Shown one piece after another: positions 1-14,200 of a stretch of DNA of 64,000 nucleotides (the first letter of the stretch is position 1; the number at the start of each line of letters is the position of its first letter). The notes beneath the pieces were generated by a model. The model did not search any database. It saw only the letters and a program-made list of their open reading frames with translations, and had not been told where the DNA came from. A program made the position numbers and the translations under genes. The stretch is from the NCBI GenBank assembly GCA_964036195.1, contig OZ038457.1, positions 14,287,147-14,351,146 of the forward strand, read 5' to 3'. Source of the DNA: Sphaerolaimus hirsutus. Lineage: Eukaryota > Nematoda > Chromadorea > Monhysterida > Sphaerolaimidae.

Positions 1-2271
1 GCGTGTTTTTGAAGTGACTAGCAAATCGGTGGTGGTTGGCAGCGGGCTGACACTCAACGAAATGGAGGAAAAGCTGACTGATACAGTCGAAACTTTATCA
101 GGTTTTTGTTTCGTTATTAGGCTGAATATGATTCTCTGGGAGTATTTCGAGTGGGGGAGGGGGCTATTCGAGGAAATATGGTACATGTTCGAAATACGAG
201 GTTTTCAAAGCAGGAAATAATTTTAAATCTTAATATAAATACAACGCACACACTGAAAATTTTAGTTCCGTCTCTGAACAGGTTTGGATCCGCTTGAAAA
301 GTTTTTGCTAGACGGTGAACAGTTCAAATTCACGCTTAACTCGACTCAATTACGTTTTCGGAATCTCATTCATCTATCTAATTTGACTCTCTCGCAGAGG
401 ACACGACGGGTGTGCTGCGCGCCGTGATAAAAATGCTGCGTGAATTTGCCGGCGAGCACGTTCGCAACGCCGCCGTCCGTTCTCTGGACTTTTTTGCCGT
501 TTTTTCATTTTTCAAATTTTGAAAAAAACACTTTGACAATACAGTGACCTTGCACATTCTCAGGGTTTCGCGGGCAACCTAGCAACCGCTAGTCCAATAT
601 CAGATTTGAATCAAATTTGGCTGGCTGCCAATGCCAGGCTCAGGTTGCTCAACTGCGCCACTGGTCGAACCAGCCAAATTGCCATCGATCAATCATTCTT
701 TACCGGCTATCGCAAGACCGCATTGGACAAGTTGGATGTCATTCTGTCCATTGAGATACCCCTTACAGACCAAGTGAGCCCCTGGTGCCAATCCCAGACC
801 AACGTACGTTTCGCCACTTTGCAGGGCATTTTGCGTGACTTTTTACACCTTGCTTGACTTTTGACATTTTACAGGGTATGGGACTGCCCCCTGGACTATA
901 TTTTGTAAATTTTACTATTTTTTCAGATAGTTCGATAAATTTTAGATAGCTGGCCAATTTGGGGGGGGGGGGGTTCAGGGGATAGTAGCCAAAAAAATTT
1001 GCCTCCCGAATAGATAGCTGAGCGGCCTCCCAGACAGATAAATGTATAGCTGACTGATTTAGGGGGTGGAAGTTCACACCCCGACCCCATCCGAGACCCC
1101 TGACTTCATGCATCGTGTTTACTGTAAATATACTTCATTTTGTGCATTAATTAATCTGATTTTAAGTTAGAAAAATGAAGGAGCGCAGCATGTAGAACAC
1201 GGAATCATGTAGTAATGACAACTTTTCCACCCACAATATGACAAAAATCAATGAAAACAGCCAACATGCACAACTTTGAAAAAATGTGAATTTAAAAAAC
1301 GGTTGAAAAAAGCTGGGCTGGTTATCCCTAACTGGTAGTTTACATGCTTTATGGCATACCATACCGCCTTTCAACCTACTACCTGACACTCGCAACTCCT
1401 ATCGCAAACACGGTGCCGCGCTCGCAGACGATCAAGGTGCAGTCGTACAAACAAGCGCAGCGGCGCGACGACGATATTGCCATAGTAAACGCGTGCTTCT
1501 GGCTCGAGATCGACCCCGGTTCTGCTGCAGTCACAAATGTGCGCCTTGCATTTGGCGGCGTCGCTGAAACCACTAAATTGGCCAGCCAGACTGCCGAGCT
1601 TATGATGAACAAACAAAGGTGTGTAGGTTGTTGTCTGTTGTCAACTTAGTTCACGCTTTGAGATGATAATTACCGTATTTCCTCAAATTACCCCCGGCGG
1701 GTTTATTGTTTCAGAGTGGAAATTTTTAGGGGGGTTGAACAAGGGGGGTATTTCGAGGAAATACGGTAGTTTATCACATCAGAACACTGGAAAACAATAT
1801 GGATGTTTTGTCGCGATACATTGCTTTCGCTAGAATAATTGGAAACTTAATTTATCACATCACTATTCATCTGATTATGGTGGAATTCATGCAAAGCATA
1901 CTGCGTGGTCAGTAATCATGTTGTATTTAGAATCCTTATTAATTTGTGTGCAAATAAACTAATTGATATCTTATCGATGATGACTTTTGGTTTCAATTTT
2001 AAACAAAAAACACTCCATATTACTTTTTATCACTTTCAGGAAGTGGGATGAATCGCTGTTGGAAGATACGCTCAAATCCCTGGCCAGTGAAATGGGAATA
2101 CCGTTCGGCAGCCCGGGCGGAATGGAGAAATATCGTAAATCACTGATACTGTCGTTTTTCTTTAAGTTCTTTTGGGAAGTGGCTGCAGCGCTGGGCTCCA
2201 AAAATGTGTCGACCCTGCCATCGCTCGTTGATAGTGAATATGAACCATTGAAGTCTACTCAGCTTTTCCGG
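1..2271 (+). CDS. XDH: XDH exons 1-5 in window: FAD-binding domain
   Basis: Five exons cover the flavin domain and the start of the linker. The first is cut by the window edge and reads [20 protein letters not shown]. Splicing 474 to 564 joins VRNAA to [16 protein letters not shown], the same spacing as VKSVASLGGN..SPISDLN in mammalian XDH, which fixes this junction. Exon 4 holds [11 protein letters not shown] and exon 5 holds [20 protein letters not shown], both standard family landmarks. The exon 3 donor at 774 is followed within 11 bases by an introner copy (785-890). Reading frame is intact throughout. Confidence 0.92.
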
Positions 2272-5200
2272 GTACGTTTACGAAGACGTAATACTGTATA
2301 TTTTGGGTTTGGTTTGGGCCCGGTTTGGGCCCGTATATTTGCATAATTACCGTATATCCTCGAAAAAGTCCCCAGTGGAGTTATTTTTTTCGTTTTAGAC
2401 TAGGGAGTTATTCGTCGAAGGAGTTACTTTTTCTTCGCTTGCCTAACAGGGGGATGTTATTCGAGCATATACGGTATCTATTTTCGCGCATTTCATTCAG
2501 CGGCTATATAGCGCTGTTTGTTTTCAGGAAAATGACGCTGATTCGCCGAGATACCCAGTGGGTACGGCCACGCCACACGCATCCGGGGAGATGCACACCA
2601 CTGGCGAGGCCATTTACACAGATGACATCCAAGTGAAAGGTGTGTGTTTCAAGTTCAGTGCAGAAAATTTCCAAATGTGCCAATCGCAGGGAGTTTTAGG
2701 GTTGGAATTTTTGCGTTATTCTGCTGGAATGTTAATACACATAACTGAAACATTATAATACTTTGTCACTGTGATCGATCATTGCATTGTATTTGAACAA
2801 TTTCCAACAAAAAAATCAGATTCAGAAATAATTCTTGCATCCCTCCGCAGATTGTCTCCACATGGCACTGGTGCATGCAGACAGGGCTCGCGCTTCAATC
2901 GAACGTATCGATGCAACAGCCGCCTCGAAGATGTCTGGTTTCGTAGCGCTCATAACTAATGATGATGTGCCCACTGGCGGCTCTATATATTCCGACGATC
3001 ATCCACTGTTCGCTGATAAAGAGGTGAAGAAAAAAGCTACCGTATATCCTTGAATAAAAACCCCTTGAATATCACCCTCCCTTGACAACAGATGCGTAAT
3101 GTAATTTTGAGTAAAAAATACCCCTTCAAACCCCCCCTCACAAACTTTAACGATAAAATAACTCCCCTGGGGTCTTATTCGAGGATATACGGTATGTTTA
3201 ACCATCAAACATTGGCATGCTTTTGATGGTGGATTTACAACCGATGAATTCTTTGTGCAGGTGCGACATTTCGGTCAGTCTGTGTGCGGCGTGGTGGCCA
3301 CCGACGCCCAGGCGGCCAGGTACATTGCCAGCAAGGTAGTTGTCCACTACAATGAGCAGAAACAACGGCCTATAGTCACTATTGAGGTGCCTTCTTTTTA
3401 CATGTGTTTTGTGGTAGCGCTGTTGGGGTGCACGTTGGTTCCATAGTACACTTTGGACATCAATTTTGAGTCCTCGTATTGTGAAAACGTATTTACGTTT
3501 TCCAGAAATGCCGGGCCGGGGTTTTATGCTTACGTTTACTCTACTTTTGTGCTTTGTTACATTTTCCCGGCTGAAATACCCGGCTACCGGAAATGTATTG
3601 TTTACGTTTTCCAAAAATACCAACAGTATTTAACCAGTGTGAACTTCCCAACAGGATGCCATAGCAGAAAAGAGCTACTTCTGTCCGCCTATGATCTTCC
3701 AAAATGGTCCCGAAACACTCAAAAGTGTGGAAGATATGCCAGTGCAGCCAGCTAGCGACGACACTGTGGCAGCAACTCTGCGTATTGATGGACAGGAACA
3801 TTTTTACTTGGAGCCACACTGCTGCCTCGTTGTTCCTGGTGAAAAAGGATCCCTGGAAGTGTTCGCCAGCACGCAGAACGCCACACGCGCACAAGTATGT
3901 CTTTGGTTGAGGATTTAAGTAGCTGGGCGGGGTCTGGTCATCGCGTAAGCGTGTGCAAAGGCGTATACTCGGCGGGTCGCAAAGATGCGCACAAAATGAT
4001 TTATGTCTTAGTCTATAACGCGCGGATACTTACATATGTACGATCTTTCACCAATAAATCTTTTTTTTAAAGAAAAAGGCGAAGCCGCGTTCAAGCGGCG
4101 AATGTTTTTCCCGGGACGTTTTTGGAACAATTTTGATGGTAAAATACTTCCAATGTTTTCCATTGTACGCAGCGCTTGATCTGCGGTGCGTTGAACCTTC
4201 GGCAGCACCTCGTGGTGGTCAACGTGAAGCGCATCGGGGGCGGCTTCGGCGGCAAGGAGAACACCGACGTGCTGGTCACTCTGCCCTGTGCAGTCGCCGC
4301 GTTTGTGTTAGCTCGTTTGAGTCATGTTCGGCACGTATTTACATACATTGTCATTTGCAAACATACATTGCAAACATTTCTGGATATTTGAAAAAATTCA
4401 GAAGGCATAACAAAATTTATATTTTCACCTGGTTTTTCTGGAGAGAGTTGATCATATTTATTTCATGAGAAGAAAATATAAAAAACCTCCCATTTATATT
4501 TTTATATTTATTTATATTTTCTTGGCGTTTTTCACAGAGATTGTATTTTATTTTATTTTTGAGAAATTTTCAGAGATTCTATTTTATTTTCTGAAAAACA
4601 CCCATTTTTGGAACGCTAATATTGCAATGTCTTCGTTCAATTTACCTCATTTGAATACGCATTTTTAAACGCATTAGTATTAAGTTGAAAAAATTCAGGT
4701 TTTGAAATTCAGGAAAACCAATCACATGTAATTTGAAGCTGTTTTGGTAATTTGACGGTCCTTTGGTTTATTTGAAGCCGTATTTATGTAGCGTTTCGAT
4801 TGCAGCCTGCGGCGCCCTGTGCGGATAGCGCTGGAGCGCCGAGAGGACATGATGTTGACTGGCAACAGACACCCGTTCCGCGCAGATGCGTCATTGCAGT
4901 TGGACAACGGCCGGCTAAACTTTGACATTCACTTGTTTTCCAATGCCGGCCACACGATCGATTTGAGCGCGCATGTCATGGGTTCGTTGTAGATTTTGAT
5001 GGATGTGCATAATTGAGGCGTCTAATTCTAAAAGTCGACATGTCCACAAGTCGATTTTGAGTAAATCGCATTTTAAGCTTCAGAACCAATTCCAGGCCCG
5101 TGGTGCGTATCCAATTTGGCCCTCTCATATTTTCCATCAAGTTCCATATGTTGACAATAAAGTGTCAAATTTTCAGCCCCTAATCTCAACCTATATGTGA

Positions 5201-8200
5201 ATAATGGGGTGTCCATAAAATTCCATTTGGTCAGAGCAAAACTGTTTCGGGGAGGGAAATGGACTTGTCGACTTCTTGCACGCGAGAACATTTTTGTTCC
5301 CGGGGAAGCCGAGGCTGCCTTATGGGAAATTTATGGACTTGTTGACTTTTAGAAATCGGTGTCCACAGTGGACTTATCACATTTCTTGCGTTTTTTTTCC
5401 ATAAAAAAAGGATGCGGAGGATAGACTTGTCGACTTTTAGCCCAAAACTAATTGGACTTGTCGAGTTCTTGCCCAATTTTTTTTTGCATTTTTCCCAAAA
5501 AATGTCAAATTTGGCACTATGCCATATGGGCATGTGAGGTCAAAAATTTTTATGGAAACTTATGAAAAATGTGCGGGAGTGGCCCCAGATGACGTTTCCG
5601 GGCCTAACTCGAAATTTTCATACTTTGGACTTGTCGACTTTTAGAAGTAGACGCCTCAATTATTTCGGAAGCTGATTATTTTGTTGAAAATCGTTCAAAT
5701 ACAATTCTATGACTGATCACAGTGACAAAGTATTATAACGTCTTTCGACGTATTTCACTTTTAGAATTGGACGCCTCAATTGTATATTGCAGATTTCATA
5801 AAAGATTTTATGTCAATGCTGCATTATATTGTCGTTGATTTATTCGCAGTGTGTGCGCTGATGACTCTGGGCACGACATACGACTTCAAGCGGCTGCGCG
5901 CGGTGGGCCGCGTGTGCAAAACGAACTTGGCCTCAAACACGGCGTTTCGCGGCTTCGGCAAGGTGCAGGCCATGTTTTTCACGGAGAATTACATGGAGCT
6001 GCTCGCCGACAAGCTTCGAATCAGGCCAGACATAGTGCGTTTCAGAGTTCATTGGCGCACCGCACACTCAAAATTTTCAAGGGCGGTTCGAACGTTTTTG
6101 AGTTCCGCCAAGGCAGAACTCCAAGGGCGGTTCGAACGTTTTTATTTAGGAAAAATGTGGCGTTTTTAGGACATTCGGATGAAATTCACACGAATCCGGA
6201 TGAATTCACACAGTTTTTGTCCATTTGCATATCATAACAAAACGTTTCAAAAAAGTTGGGACACTTTCAATTCCGCCCTTGACTTAAGAGATACGCCCTT
6301 TAGACAAGGTTGTTATGAGAAACACATCTTATTTATCTTACCAAACATATTTGTGAAAAAAATTTTATAGGTAGATCTAGGCTTTGTCTTCAAAAATGAA
6401 TAGAGAAATTTTTTAGTAAATTCACTTGTTTAAAAGATATTGAAGTTCACCGTGTGGCATATTTGTGTAAACTGAAACTGAATTCCACCCTCTAGAAAGT
6501 GTCCAAATGTTTTCTTGCCTAGATGGCGCACTGCACACTCAAAATTGTCAAGGGCGGTTCGGACGTTTTTGAGTTCCGCCAAGGTGGAATTCCAAGGGCG
6601 GTTCAAACATTTTGCACTTTCCTACCTGTCTGAAATAATTCCGCCCATGCACAATCCGGGGCAATTCCGCCATCGTGCAAAGTGTTCGAACATTTCATGT
6701 GCGGAATTGAAATCAGGGGCAGTTTGAACGTTTTTGGATTCCGCCCCCGTTTTGAATTCCGCCCTTTTGAATTCCGCCCTTGAAAAAGTGTTCGAACTGC
6801 AACTGAAATTTTGAGTGTGCCGTGCAACAATGTGATATCTCCGGTGTACTGGTGGCTTCTCTTTCCAGAGACGGCGCCGTTCAATTTTTCGTAAATCGCA
6901 CTCCTATTATGCGTTTTCCATAATAGCGTCATATGTTGCTCCAACCCCCTCGCTCTGGCGCTGTGTGCACCTGGTACCAATCCCAGACCCTTTAAAGTGA
7001 CAAATGTCATGCAAAGTGTCATTTGTCATGACAAATGTAAAGTAAAGTGCCAACTGTCGTCCAAAGATCAGTAATAATTGTTTTTGTTTTGTTTTAATTG
7101 ACATGTTACATGACATTTGGCACTTTACTTTACACTTTGCAGGGTCTGGGACAGCACCCTGGCATATCTTTTTATCGGACATTGTATCACATTTGGCGCT
7201 TTTCTATCACCTCGTGTGCCCTCTCTAACCTATAAACACGCGCAGTTTCGCGAGGCGCATCTGTGCAAGGATGGCGATGTCACACCGTATGGAATGAAGC
7301 GGGAACAGTGCAACTTGTCGCGTTGTTGGCGTGAATGCAAAAAATTGTCTGATTTCGAATGTGTTTTGGATGAGGTAGAAGAGTTCAACAGGTCAGAACG
7401 TTCCTATGTTTTATTTTCTGTCGTCTCAGAACTCACCTCCATCAGGGAAAAGGGGAAATGCCTTCTTGCAGGGAAAATCGTTGGCGTAAACAGGGCGTTG
7501 CTATCGTGCCCGTCAGTTTTGGTATCGCCTATGAGAAGAACAGATACCAGGTGCCTTCTCGTGTAAATTCGATGTCATGGTTAATGGCGGCCCACACGCT
7601 AGTTGACACACGCGTGTCGACTGGTCTGTGTCAACTCTGTTTTCGGCTTTACGTGCCGCGGAGCGATCTTCCAATGTACTTTCCGTAATATTTATTCTTC
7701 AACATTGCCGTATGTGCAAGCCCTGCAAGCTATCAACATTTGGAGATAGCTCTGCGACACGTGAAGGCGAAATTTGAGTTGACTCAGACCAGTTGACACA
7801 CTTGTGTCAACTAGTGTGTAGGCTACCAATAATGCGATGGTTGTGCGAAAACACGTATATTTTCGTCGTTCACAGGCTGGCGCATTGGTGCATGTTTACG
7901 CGGACGGTTCGGTGCTCGTGTCGCACGCGGGCATGGAGATGGGCCAGGGCCTGCACACCAAGATGCTGCAGGTGGCCGCCGCCACGCTCAACGTCCCCCT
8001 GCACATGGTGCACATCGAGAACACGTCCACTGACAAGGTTCCAAACACGTTCGCCACCGCCGCCAGTCTCAGCAGCGACCTGAATGGTGCCGCCATCGTT
8101 GTACGTTCATTTGTACCTATCACGTTTCTGCTACGTTTGTATCATAACACTGTATCTGAACCTGCTGTTGTGCGCAGAACGCCTGCGAGAAGATACTAAA

Positions 8201-11200
8201 GTCATTGGAGCCGCTGCGTCAACAAAACCCTGCCTTGGGTTGGCCAGAACTATGCGCTTTGGCTGTCAATGAACGAATTCAGTTGTCAGCTACAGGCTTT
8301 GCAAAGTGTGTTCTTTGTCGTCATGGAATTAGCTTAACGTTTTTCCCCAAATCTCCAATTTTAAGGGTCGACATTGAACATTACGATTTTGAGAGTGGAG
8401 AGGCGCAGCAAAAACCCATCTACTCCTACTTTGTGTATGGCGCTGGATGTTCGCGCGTCGAGATCGATTGTTTGACAGGGGACCACAAGGTGACTTAACT
8501 CACATTGAAAAATGCATACCGTATTTTTTCTTATAAAAAAAGCTGTTCTTTTTTACCAGCCTTGTTCTATTGGAAGTGCCATTCTATTGGAAGTCCAGTC
8601 TCGTTTGAACCCCCTTCAATTTTTACTTAAACTTTTTTTACAGCTGATGTCATCGCATCTCGTGATGGACGTCGGTGAAAGCCTCAATCCAGCCATTGAC
8701 ATCGGGCAGATTGAAGGTGCCTTCATGCAGGGTGTCGGTTGGATGACCACTGAGCAGGTTCAAGAATTCTTTTCAAAGGTTTTCTCTTTTGTAACTATCA
8801 TACGAGTCATACGTTTTTTTCAGCTCAAAGTGGCTCCAACTGGAAGGAACTTAGCACTGGGGCCTGGTGTTTACAAGATTCCTAGTGCGGCGGACTGTCC
8901 AAGAACATTTGATGTGAAGCTGCTCGGCGGTAGTTCAAATAAGATGGCCATTTTCTCGTCGAAGGTTATCCAATCAATTGCAAAGACAGTCAACTTCCTA
9001 AGTACTTAATAATTTCAATGTATCAATTTTTTTAGCGTTAAATAGGGTTGGGAACCCGACCCGACCCGACCCGACCCGAGCAATTTTGTCGATTTCTATC
9101 CGCATGCCTCATTTTCTATTGTCTCTGCTGCGCCGATCCTCGAAACATACTGTTATGCCATCGTATTGTAGGCATATTTACATTCATTTTCTTATGGTAG
9201 ATTTGAATTTTCAAACTACAACAAGTTTTGTGTTGCGCCATTGCCTAGGTATTCCCCCCCGCGCAGCGCTGTTGCATTTTCATGTGCCTATGTATTCTGC
9301 GTATGCATTATGTACTCATATTCGGCGGAACCGTTCACGCGTGCCGTTTTAGGTGTTCCGTTTTTCATTGTTATGTATGGCGCGTATTCACTATGTACTC
9401 TTGCGCCTAGCAGACATTCTGTCGCTGCCGTTTTTCTATATGGGTTGAGTAGGTGCCCCCCCACATTCTGTTTGTGTCCAGCCGATATTTTGAATCGGCT
9501 GGCAGTCAATGATTTCGTATTTTGACTCGTTATTTTTCCTAACTATCTACCTACATTATTTCGCCCCCAACTTATGTTCTGTGAACCATTTTCGCTGAAT
9601 AAAGCGCCGGTTTGAACCCCGTTGGCCTTGGCATCTTAAAAAATCAACAAACTTAAATTAAAATATTTATGACCGCAATTCCGCGGCCATAACATGGTGA
9701 CTGTACTGGGAGCGATTCATTTCGCTCCCAACTTTATCGATCCCAGGCTTTCCTGATCGCCTGGCTGTCGCGGCACGTTCGCCGCGCAGATATCGTTTTC
9801 GATCAGCCACTGGGGCTGATCGACTTCATTTGATTTCGCGTCGCTGTGCCATTGGGGCCAGCGACATTGCGTCAACTCGCGGCGCGCAGTCGTGACGCTT
9901 ATCGGTTCCGATCAGCCACTGGGGCTGACCGGAAATCAACGTTTTTTCACTGTCGCTGAGCCACTGGGGCCAGCGACATTTTATCGACTCGCCGCGACGC
10001 GCCACGTTTTCGCTGTCGCTGAGCCACTGGGGCCAGCGACATTTTATCGAGGCGCTGCGACGCATCTGGACGCGCCACGTTTTTGCTGTCGCTGAGCCAC
10101 TGGGGCCAGCGACATTTTATTGACACGCCAGACGCGCCGCGTTTTGGTGCTGCAATATTTTGGCGGCACGCGTCGCTCTTGGCCGCCGCTTATCAGCCGC
10201 TGGGGCTGCGCGGCCAAATTTTCGCTTCGATCAGCCACTTGGGCTGATCGACATCGTTTTTTGCGTCGCTTTGCCATTGAGGCTAGCGACATAGCGGCGA
10301 CACTTCGCGCCGGTTTTTTGGATTTTGGCGGAAATTTCGGCGCGGTGACAGCTGACTGCTGCTGCATTTTCTCAGGGTGCCCTGTCACATTAGACCAATT
10401 GTGCACCTGTTCTGCACATTTCTGGCTGCAATTGCAGTTAGCCACTATTGTGCCAATCACTGCACCTACTTTTTAATATTGAATTTTGGTTGATTTTTGG
10501 CGCAGTATTGTCCTACGCCAACTCCAGTTGTGCTTGGCCACTCCTGCACCATCTTTGCACTGAATCGTGCTTGTGCAGCCTTAGTGACTTTACACATTTT
10601 CCGCCATGTCGCAATATACGCGAGCGGAACTGGAGCCGATCGTTGAGTCATGGGTCGAGCGCACTGAGCGGCAGAAATTGCTGCGTTTGCTAAGTGTGCT
10701 TTTGCAGTTTCGAGTTGACAATGGTGAATGGCCTACGATTAGTGATCCACCCCGCCTAGGGACGGGGCCCTTGGTTCGACATGTGTGGAAATGCATGGAT
10801 TTGTATTTCACTGATGAAAATATTGTCCTGGAATTGGTGCTTGACCTCAAAGATCAAGTACCACCCGGAGGCATTGGGGATGACCCCACGCCGTCTCAAG
10901 GCATTACCGACCAGTCAGCTGCAGCGCTGACTATGGTTGATCATTTAGTCAATCGGTTGATCCAGCAGCTTCCACTGGCAATCGCCCAACAATTAAATTC
11001 ATTATCAGTGCCGGTACACTCGGCAACAATTCAAAATGTGCCTGTGGGTTCACTCTCCGCACCGGCATCTGCCACGTCACCGCCTAATGTGATCGTGAGC
11101 CCAAATTTGGGGCCCACATCAGGCATGACTAATCGAGCCTCTTCGAGCACCCCGCCCACATCGTCCGCTGACCCGGTCGGGGATTCTACTGAAAGCCGGC

Positions 11201-14200
11201 TGCAGGCAATTTCATCTGCCCCGGGTGGCCTGATCGGCCAAATTGCCGCCTACGTTGACCAGTATGTCATGGTCCCGGCCGATGGCTTTCTGTCGCTTGT
11301 GGATGCGCTGGCACAAATTTCACCCAGTGATCGCATGAGTGGCGGCCATGTAGCCACTGTCGCTAGCAAGCAGACATCATTCAATGGGGATTCGAGCGCG
11401 CCATCGGGGCCCTTTAAATTTTGGCTTCACAATGTGGCGTTACAGGCTCTGAATGTTCCCCCACCATATCAACATTTATTCTGGACCAACGTTTTCCAGC
11501 AATGTTTGAAGGGAAGCGCACAGGCACACTACATTTCTATTCGCCTGGATAAGCGCAATACGGTGCTCTATGTTCTCGACAAATTGGCTCGTGTTTTTCG
11601 AGTGGACCGCAAGGCGCATTCCGTCGCTGAGTGGTATCGAATTTCGGCTAAACCTACTGATTCTGTGGCCACGCTGTACAGCAGATTGTGCAGCACATTC
11701 CACTATATTAGTGAGCAGATTGACGACTCACAGCGTGAGAAAATGATTGGTGATAAATTGTTCCTCGAGATTGGAGGAATGCTGCCAATGTCTCTTTGGT
11801 ATCCATGGCGCGAGAAATGGCAAGATGGTCAGATCGAATTGGCTGATGTTGTTGGACGCCTCGACATCACGCGCGAGGAAAATCTGCATTATCGGGCTGA
11901 ACAAAATGAGCAATGTAATGCTAATCGTGCACCGAATCCGTCGAACGGTGGAAATGCTGCATGGTCCAATGACCCACCAGCTGTGGCTGCATCCAGAAAT
12001 GCCTCGGGTCGATCTGGCAGTCAAAATGATGGCTGGGATAGGCAGTCAAAATTTGACCCGACGACGCATCAGGGTCCATGGTGCACTTATTTCATGCATC
12101 GTGCCCCAATGCCGCATGAGCCGGCAAAATGTTATTTGAACCCTAATTCTCCTGCCTATCGACTGGATCGGGCAGAACGGGCCCGAGACTTCCTACAAAA
12201 GGCTGGCAAAACTGAGCACGATGCTTGGGAAAAAATGCGCTTTGAGTGTGACCAACTCAACCTGAAAATCGATGAGCACATCTATAGTGCCCCCAAATCT
12301 GACACTGAACCGACTACTAATCCAAATGCTAAGTTGACTAAAAATGTCTCTAATCCACCATCCGATTCTGAGCCCGAGCCCGATGATTTTGAAACGTGGT
12401 TCCCTAGCGGCTACGCAGCTCACAAGCAGATGGGTTGCGCCATGAACCCCTCAAGTGTGCGACACGCAAGCTGTGATCGCCCACTGGCTAAGGTAGACTT
12501 CATGGGCTGCACGCTCACAGGCACACTTGATAGTGGCTGTGAGGAGGGGATCATCATCGAGGAGCATCTGCTCGAGGATGTATGGAAACACGCACAGTGC
12601 AATGCCAGCACAGAAAAGGCGAAGTACCGGCCATACCCTGATTCTGGTTTAGGGACTGCCGGCAAGCCAATTCCGGGGCATCACCTGGCGCTCTACAAAA
12701 TGCATTTGCTGCATACCACACCCGGTGGACAACAGCAATCGGCAGACATCTGGGCTGTGGTTAAACGGAAACCACACTTCCCACGCACATCGAGCCCCCT
12801 ATTATTCGGCCATGAGGCACTCTACGGCACACTCAAAATGAATCGCACGGCTATCTCTGAGCTCCAGCGACTCGAAGCCAATTTCGTGCCCAAAGCCATG
12901 GGTGAATCGATTAGCGCCTGCCAATCTCCGACTAAGGGGGAAATGCTAACACAATCGGTGGTCACTAAACTATCACATCGTGAATTGGCGCCAATTACTG
13001 GCATTCGAAAATCACACTCGTCGAAGCCCGCTACACTGCCACGCGCCAAGGGCAGCAAGGTCTATGGCAGGCCCCCACGTAAAAAGTCTGCCACCAAATG
13101 TTTTTACAATTCTGCCAAACGCGTTTCACCACATGTTGAGTTCATGTTGGTGAACCCTGGAAAATCCGATGGTCAACTGGTGACCAACCCTCGGGGCGAG
13201 CCCTGCATGCGCCGCAAGCACAAGGCGAGGCTTAGCACCAGCACCCAGTGGAATCCAGGCTAAGCAGAGCTAGCATGATTTTAGGGCATAGCTTTGTCAA
13301 TTTCGAAACACTGTCCATTGTGAAATGTACACTTCAAATTGTTTTTTTATAATTACACTGCAATCTGATCCATTTGTGATTCTGGATTATGCTTTTAATT
13401 TGAATGCTTGCTGTTACAGTTGGGTAACTTAAAAGTTCCACTGAATTTTATGTGGTTGAAATTTTTGTAGCTTTTATGTAAGCTTTTATCTGACTTCCAG
13501 TTCCACTAGTGTTTCTTTTGTAGGTAGTGTAACTGTTGTCATGGGAGGGGCTGTTATGCCATCGTATTGTAGGCATATTTACATTCATTTTCTTATGGTA
13601 GATTTGAATTTTCAAACTACAACAAGTTTTGTGTTGCGCCATTGCCTAGGTATTCCCCCCCGCGCAGCGCTGTTGCATTTTCATGTGCCTATGTATTCTG
13701 CGTATGCATTATGTACTCATATTCGGCGGAACCGTTCACGCGTGCCGTTTTAGGTGTTCCGTTTTTCATTGTTATGTATGGCGCGTATTCACTATGTACT
13801 CTTGCGCCTAGCAGACATTCTGTCGCTGCCGTTTTTCTATATGGGTTGAGTTGGTGCCCCCCCACATTCTGTTTGTGTCCAGCCGATATTTTGAATCGGC
13901 TGGCAGTCAATGATTTCGTATTTTGACTCGTTATTTTTCCTAACTATCTACCTACATTATTTCGCCCCCAACTTATGTTCTGTGAACCGTTTTCGCTGAA
14001 TAAAGCGCCGGTTTGAACCGCGTTGGCCTTGGCATCTTAAAAAATCAACAAACTTAAATTAAAATATTTATGACCGCAATTCCGCGGCCATAACAATACG
14101 TGTGCGCAGAAGAAGCTTACCTTCCAGGCGATCGGCGAACCGCCGCTCTTCCTGGGTGCGAGCGTGTTCTTCGCTATCCGCCGAGCGATCATCTCCGCGC

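Larger units (their letters stand above)
9151..14095 (+). mobile_element. LTR retrotransposon with gag-protease only
   Basis: Complete insertion in the last XDH intron, same orientation as XDH. The two 544-bp LTRs (TGTTATG...CATAACA) differ at about 3 positions by eye, so the insertion is young. The 4-bp target duplication ATAC lies at 9147-9150 and 14096-14099. A tRNA-type primer site (TGG...) starts directly after the left LTR and a purine tract sits before the right LTR. The only long ORF (10606-13263) is Gag plus aspartic protease. After its stop just 288 bases remain before the LTR, so reverse transcriptase, RNase H and integrase are absent. It must be mobilised in trans, like the TR-GAG elements of plants. 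Confidence 0.95.

Noticed and set aside
785-890. Introner forming a precise XDH intron
   Set aside because: Exon 3 ends at GTGAGC 11 bases before the element, and the intron extends to 1427, so the copy merely lies inside it.
9241-9525. Reading frames inside the LTR (also 13642-13926)
   Set aside because: They occur identically in both LTRs, have no domain and lie in regulatory repeat sequence.
9708-10290. Possible CRISPR-like repeat array
   Set aside because: Repeats are self-complementary stem-loops of varying spacing inside an animal LTR element leader; no constant repeat/spacer pattern and no cas genes.
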